Origin: a virus
Strand: one strand, 5' to 3'
Virus record (IMG/VR): IMGVR_UViG_3300044971_000957
Coordinates: 1-53,580 of that record
Length of the DNA: 53,580 nt
Every line of letters starts with the position of its first letter. The first letter of the stretch is position 1. Position numbers and translations under genes: made by a program. Of the stretch, positions 50,401 to 53,580 are shown piece after piece. A model generated the notes under the pieces. It was not told where the DNA came from. It saw nothing but the letters and a program-made list of their open reading frames with translations, and searched no databases.

Positions 50401-52839
50401 TTCAGTTATTAAATTTGCATTGTTTTGAGAACTATATGTTGTTAAAAATACATCTGCATTTGTAGCGTCATATTCTGCTAATAAATTTGATTGTAAATCT
50501 ATGTATGGATTTGTAAATGTATCTGCTATTAATCTTGTATATTTATCTTTATAAGTTTCTATTAATTGTACTTTATAAAAAAAGTTATTTACTCTTTCTT
50601 CAGCAGAACTAAAATTTACAAAATTATTAAACAAATAAACAGAACCACTTGCATATGATATATTTAATTTAGATGTATCAATTCCATTACCCTCCAAATA
50701 TTTGTTTACAATATCGTTTGAAGTATATGAACCACTTGCAGTCAATTCATCAAACACTTTATATCCAATACCAACGGATGTATCTAAACTGAAATTAGGT
50801 CCTTTTAATGGAGGGCAAAATTCATCTACTTCGTTTTTTAAAGTTACAGTTTCAACAATTGGATTTGATTGTAATTTTGAAATCCAAACTTGTTGATTTG
50901 CTTGTACTGCCGTTGTTAATGGTTCGTATAATTTTAATATTAAACTATTATCACTTCCAACCCACGTAGTAACTACTTTGTTATCACCATCGCCTAAATG
51001 TAATAAGTGTGTTAAATATTTTGAAGTTTCATCTGCAAATACATTTGTATTAAATTGTGAAAAGAAACCATCGGCAATTCTATTCATTGCTAATGGTCTT
51101 GGGATTATTAAATCACCCTTATCAAATAGAATTGTAATAAATTCTTCTCTACTTATAACAGGTGATAACCCACTTATGTTATATGCAACTAATTTTAAAG
51201 TAAATGAAATCTTATCTTCATCTTCCGAAGTAAGAGTATTATCTAAATCTAAAATTTGTTGTACATTTAATTTTATAGTACCAGATGCAGGTCCTTGAAT
51301 ATATTGTGAACTACCCTCTTTTGATATTCTAACAAAATCAGCATTAACTGTTTTATAACTTAAATCAAAATCAACATTAGTTCCAGTATAATCAGGTCCT
51401 CTTAATACCGATGGATATACAATATCTCTAATATCAGGAACACCTACCCAAAAATCTGCAAATGCACTTACAAGTCCTTCTATTGGATTCCCATCACCAT
51501 TTCCATTGGATGGGACCATTATAATTCTATATTGACCAGGTGTTGGGAATGCTGCATCAGGTAAATAAATTATTGTTTCACCATCACTGCCTAAATCACT
51601 AAATGTGTATTCTTGATTATTTACAGATACTCTAATTCTGCTTACACCGCCAGATTTTCCGATTGTAAATGCAACACCAGTTTCAGAATTTGTATTATAT
51701 TCTCTACTATCACCAGCAGTAAAACTAATACCAGGAACTATTTTTGGTCTACTTTCAACCCTTTGTACCGAATTAGTTGTTATGAAAACTTTTACTGATT
51801 GTTTTACTCTATAACTTAATTCAAGTGAGGGTGTTGTTGCATTGGCATTTAAATCAAATGCAGTAACATCTCTATCACCTTGTGATTCTATACCAAGTAA
51901 TCTTGTTACATTATAATCGCTACCATTGGAATATAATTTAAAAGTACTGCCTAATTTAACATTTATTACCGAATATCCAGATTTTACAAGATATTCCACT
52001 CCACTATCTAATAAAACTACTGCAGACTCACTTTGACCATCCAATTCAAGTTGTAATTCAACAGAATCATTTGTTGGGGGTGGTAATGCAAATGGTTCAT
52101 AATCAAATGTTACTGTAATATCTGTTGGGAATGTATCAAAAAATCTATTAATTTCGGAACCAGAATTATCAGAACCATACTTTGTTAGAGTTTCAAAAAT
52201 AGCTAATGTTCCACTACGTTGTGTATGTATTCTAAACGCGTTTTTTAAATTATATAATTTATTGTTGTAATTTGGTATAATTTCAACTGCATTCTTAAAA
52301 TCATTTATATCAAACTCATAATTAGTTGCTTCGGAATATTCTTTTCCATTTATTACATATTTTTGAGTACTACCAGCAGCATTTGCACTTATAATTCTAA
52401 GATTAAATTTAGTTGCAGATACAGGTGCAGGAGTTCGCCCAATACCATCAATCGGTTCGGTACTTCCACCCGGTGTTGATGGAGTTCCACCAGTTGGATT
52501 ATCACAGGGACTTAATTGAGTAACATCTAAACCAGGTGGATATGTAAATGTGTCTGGTATAGCACAAACTTCTCTGTTTGAATATGCAAAAACAGTTACA
52601 TTTTTATAAACAGAATTAGGAGCTTGATAAGAAAATACTACATCATCACCAGTTATGTTTTCAAGACGAAATGTATATGATGTGGACTGGGGAAGAGTAG
52701 CAGGTGGTGGAGTGGGTGCGAATGCTGGTGAACCTATTGGATTCCCACCACTACCCTCACCAATAAATAAAGGTGCGCCAGATTCATCCAATAATGGATT
52801 TCCATAATCATCATATCCTATTTGTTTTGGTGCAGCCAT
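47476..52839 (-). CDS. Very large tail/baseplate structural protein with LamG-like domain
   Basis: 1787 residues. A Pro-rich N-terminus (PAFAPTPPPATLPQ) is followed by several beta domains. Around residues 1030-1080 the segment VWRRILNNLPYLLKHKGTSR, AMKAAMACYGVPQSML recalls a tail protein motif like that of P2 gpI-type baseplate proteins. Next comes a concanavalin/LamG-like part (VVPWKSINGSYPQGIEFRIK, LTIGKDFDGNLDEFRLWRVP). Near the C-terminus are two copies of (T)PNYDTIINAED / NPNYDTLINTND. It is probably a multi-domain baseplate or tail-end protein that may contact the host surface; this is inferred. A late-type box lies 29 nt upstream. Confidence 0.5.
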   Translation of the reverse strand: MAAPKQIGYDDYGNPLLDESGAPLFIGEGSGGNPIGSPAFAPTPPPATLPQSTSYTFRLENITGDDVVFSYQAPNSVYKNVTVFAYSNREVCAIPDTFTYPPGLDVTQLSPCDNPTGGTPSTPGGSTEPIDGIGRTPAPVSATKFNLRIISANAAGSTQKYVINGKEYSEATNYEFDINDFKNAVEIIPNYNNKLYNLKNAFRIHTQRSGTLAIFETLTKYGSDNSGSEINRFFDTFPTDITVTFDYEPFALPPPTNDSVELQLELDGQSESAVVLLDSGVEYLVKSGYSVINVKLGSTFKLYSNGSDYNVTRLLGIESQGDRDVTAFDLNANATTPSLELSYRVKQSVKVFITTNSVQRVESRPKIVPGISFTAGDSREYNTNSETGVAFTIGKSGGVSRIRVSVNNQEYTFSDLGSDGETIIYLPDAAFPTPGQYRIIMVPSNGNGDGNPIEGLVSAFADFWVGVPDIRDIVYPSVLRGPDYTGTNVDFDLSYKTVNADFVRISKEGSSQYIQGPASGTIKLNVQQILDLDNTLTSEDEDKISFTLKLVAYNISGLSPVISREEFITILFDKGDLIIPRPLAMNRIADGFFSQFNTNVFADETSKYLTHLLHLGDGDNKVVTTWVGSDNSLILKLYEPLTTAVQANQQVWISKLQSNPIVETVTLKNEVDEFCPPLKGPNFSLDTSVGIGYKVFDELTASGSYTSNDIVNKYLEGNGIDTSKLNISYASGSVYLFNNFVNFSSAEERVNNFFYKVQLIETYKDKYTRLIADTFTNPYIDLQSNLLAEYDATNADVFLTTYSSQNNANLITEDTIFDLIQWEINQPKGTAQISEAKNILEKANVLIRGLDGFEKWLYTDLIYSDSLSYPKTTSTNGLTGLTTYVLKPTTDSEVTAWYESLINLAYEFDKYNPNYLVNNIPEFIKEDYDNNDFILFLDMIGQHFDIIWVYIKALSGNKLLEEKQFKGATNNLIYYLLESMGWDGKRAFDSQFLWEYAFGTDREGNQKYGMPLEDANNQVWRRILNNLPYLLKHKGTSRAMKAAMACYGVPQSMLTIMEYGGPQDPTKDGTTKFTFDDRTAAIKLNSGSYNSSVVVPWKSINGSYPQGIEFRIKPDNVHNTTIISSSQFKLDIIQTTGSFATLRFGLGGNAISAGPYIETPFTSASVSTTYFTASIEYVLGPDTVSGSSNFPLSTEYYSNVLINRYQLGGQFSSASRYEVLLKTSDGQRIVNSVSMSFVSTKEYWESGSNLTIGKDFDGNLDEFRLWRVPLQPSKLENHTLHPDAINGNSYTSSTADLLFRLDFEYPKNRILDPYIKNVAINTTYGENYATASNMYPATLYPYQYTPYDRTVTATVPSLGLNYSNKIRFEEQTLVGDLSHKVRATQKAFDRAPIDSNRLGIFLSPIKELNMDIVRAFGDFNIDNYIGDPSDDYKDNYTELTNLRTYYFQRLNRNIYEYIQLVRYIDKSLFDVLEDLAPARAKVSKGLLIEPHYLERSKTKWSKPESERGDYETLINTFEDKKIELTYESKDALIDASTQVNLEGDTPNYDTIINAEDVYTLEATNPNYDTLINTNDNIIIETEYPTYPPTGSVNIDCNLGSKILAEVDSFTTTIIGFDPNSIANAGFGLYAENGNSIIRKIEPVFGNFETTGSRSSVFLVKEQYNTKISTQLKGWPTIGALPGEQVYYEDVDVTNYRYKVSILPFSGSINVGNDTVEVVALNGYFPSHYKFVNNLSEGMQRSYFKGSLQTSGSTPDGLAAVETFTTNPNILRVSKTGRGSGEPILVVD

Positions 52840-52867
52840 TTATTATTTTATTATTGTATTGTTATTT

Positions 52868-52875
52868 TATAAATA
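52868..52875 (-). promoter_or_regulatory. Late-type promoter box upstream of 47476-52839
   Basis: Minus strand AATATTTATA, 29 nt before the ATG, in the 53-nt gap before the largest baseplate-region gene. Confidence 0.5.
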
Positions 52876-52892
52876 TTTTATTTTAAATTATC

Positions 52893-53580
52893 CTATATCA
52901 TATTTTGTACGGATGGGTCTTCAAAGAATGTAGTATTACCAGTTTCAAATCTATCATTTCTCCCAATCACCCCACCGGTCGTACCCCCACCACCGCTTCC
53001 AGCGGCTGCGCCTCCACGAGGTTCATCGGTAGGGATTGCTGGTGATACTCGTTCATAGGCTTTATCACAAGGACCTACATCTTTTACCATCATCCTAACA
53101 TCAGGGTCTTCAATATTTATACTATTTTGCAAAGCACAAATATCAATTGAATCCCCACCTTGCAATTGTATTTGTTTACCATCTTTAAATTCGTTCTGAT
53201 ATCTAACAACTACCATTTGACCAGCCCCATCTCTTTGTCTTGCCAAATTAGAAACCATATATTTTCTCATTACAATAACTTCAGGTTCTTGTCTTGGTGG
53301 TTCGGGTTCTACGACCGGAAAATCAACAGGTGTTGATATTGGAAGTGTTTTATCAATAGGAGTTTCCTTTCTAATTACAATTCGTATTTTTTCTTGAACA
53401 GGCGTAAGTACTGGTGGAGATTGCTTTACTAATTCAATAATAGGACTTCTTGTATCAATTCTAGTATCTGAATTTAATCTTTGTAAAACTTTACCCACTT
53501 CATCATAACTAGCATCATTACCTGCATCAAATGTAGTTGTTGTTTTAACATCAGGTCTTAACAAATGATAATCTAAAGAT
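52893..53580 (-). CDS. Virion structural protein (5' end cut by window)
   Basis: The frame is open to the window edge, so at least 228 residues are present and the start lies outside; an in-frame TTG at 53562-53564 is unlikely to be the true start. The visible part has a Pro/Glu-rich segment (PVDFPVVEPEPPRQEPEV), a compact stretch (MRKYMVSNLARQRDGAGQMV, VVRYQNEFKDGKQIQL) and a Gly-rich linker before the end (GGAAAGSGGGGTTGGVIGR). I do not recognise the family. Its place upstream of the 1787-residue protein suggests a tail or baseplate role. Confidence 0.5.
   Translation of the reverse strand, partial: SLDYHLLRPDVKTTTTFDAGNDASYDEVGKVLQRLNSDTRIDTRSPIIELVKQSPPVLTPVQEKIRIVIRKETPIDKTLPISTPVDFPVVEPEPPRQEPEVIVMRKYMVSNLARQRDGAGQMVVVRYQNEFKDGKQIQLQGGDSIDICALQNSINIEDPDVRMMVKDVGPCDKAYERVSPAIPTDEPRGGAAAGSGGGGTTGGVIGRNDRFETGNTTFFEDPSVQNMI

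Noticed and set aside
53562-53564. TTG as start of the last gene
   Set aside because: The frame stays open to the window edge; a truncated gene is the simpler reading.
1-53580. tRNA genes, introns, insertion sequences, reverse transcriptase or a diversity-generating template repeat
   Set aside because: None could be recognised on either strand; the GIY-YIG protein at 43833-44240 is not inside an intron or a split gene.

Overview
The window is a contiguous piece of an AT-rich, tailed-phage genome from the T4 superfamily (a myovirus). The T4-type head genes are unmistakable: large terminase, gp20-type portal, gp21-type prohead protease, an acidic gp22-type scaffold and a gp23-type major capsid protein. 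They are accompanied by a gp46/gp47-type recombination nuclease and a DnaG-type primase. A Bacteroidetes host is inferred, not proven. Three enzyme genes or operons are preceded by TATATTTG, which fits the Bacteroidetes -7 element TAnnTTTG, and ribosome-binding sites of the AGGAGG type are essentially missing. Thirty-seven genes lie on the minus strand and one (39334-39501) on the plus strand. Both window ends cut a gene. The longest gene-free stretch is 235 bases (7110-7344), so no gap exceeds 300 bases. I see no tRNA, CRISPR array, insertion sequence or reverse transcriptase.

Layout in order of minus-strand transcription (high to low coordinates). 53580-44471: virion structural genes, probably baseplate or tail-end parts, including a 1787-residue protein and two related proteins. 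44430-39491: small genes, a GIY-YIG protein, a primase, and an SbcD-SbcC (Mre11-Rad50) nuclease fused into one chain. 39334-39501 (+): a small ribbon-helix-helix protein. 39231-32315: a 2056-residue fibre with a C-terminal S74 self-cleaving chaperone and a Thr-tract protein. 32308-27224: a glycosylation island with a DxD glycosyltransferase, a three-domain GT-methyltransferase-GT protein, a TibC/BAHT-type O-heptosyltransferase and two related coiled-coil proteins. 27177-23563: a 1204-residue protein with an HxGH nucleotidyltransferase domain and a KxDG ligase-like domain. 23504-7345: the head cluster, from a zinc-finger protein and terminase through portal, core proteins and protease to scaffold and capsid protein, interrupted by a DNA methyltransferase. 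7109-1: a small structural protein and three fibre or adhesin genes rich in Gly-Thr-Ser collagen-like triplets.

Two ideas tie the genes together. First, many head-cluster proteins begin with short amphipathic segments and carry V/I/L-x-E sites of the type cut by T4 gp21. The 723-residue protein at 10338-12509 carries seven copies of an ESV..E motif that divide it into eight modules, so it looks like an internal-head polyprotein. The 1204-residue enzyme fusion may be processed and packaged in the same way. Second, the glycosylation island follows directly after fibre genes, and the genome also encodes Ser/Thr-rich collagen-like fibres. Phage-encoded glycosylation of its own adhesins is therefore a plausible, testable hypothesis. 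Gene expression seems to use two promoter classes that differ mainly at one base: ATATTTAT boxes about 18-41 nt before mostly structural genes, and host-like TATATTTG before enzyme genes. Five clear intrinsic terminators separate units.
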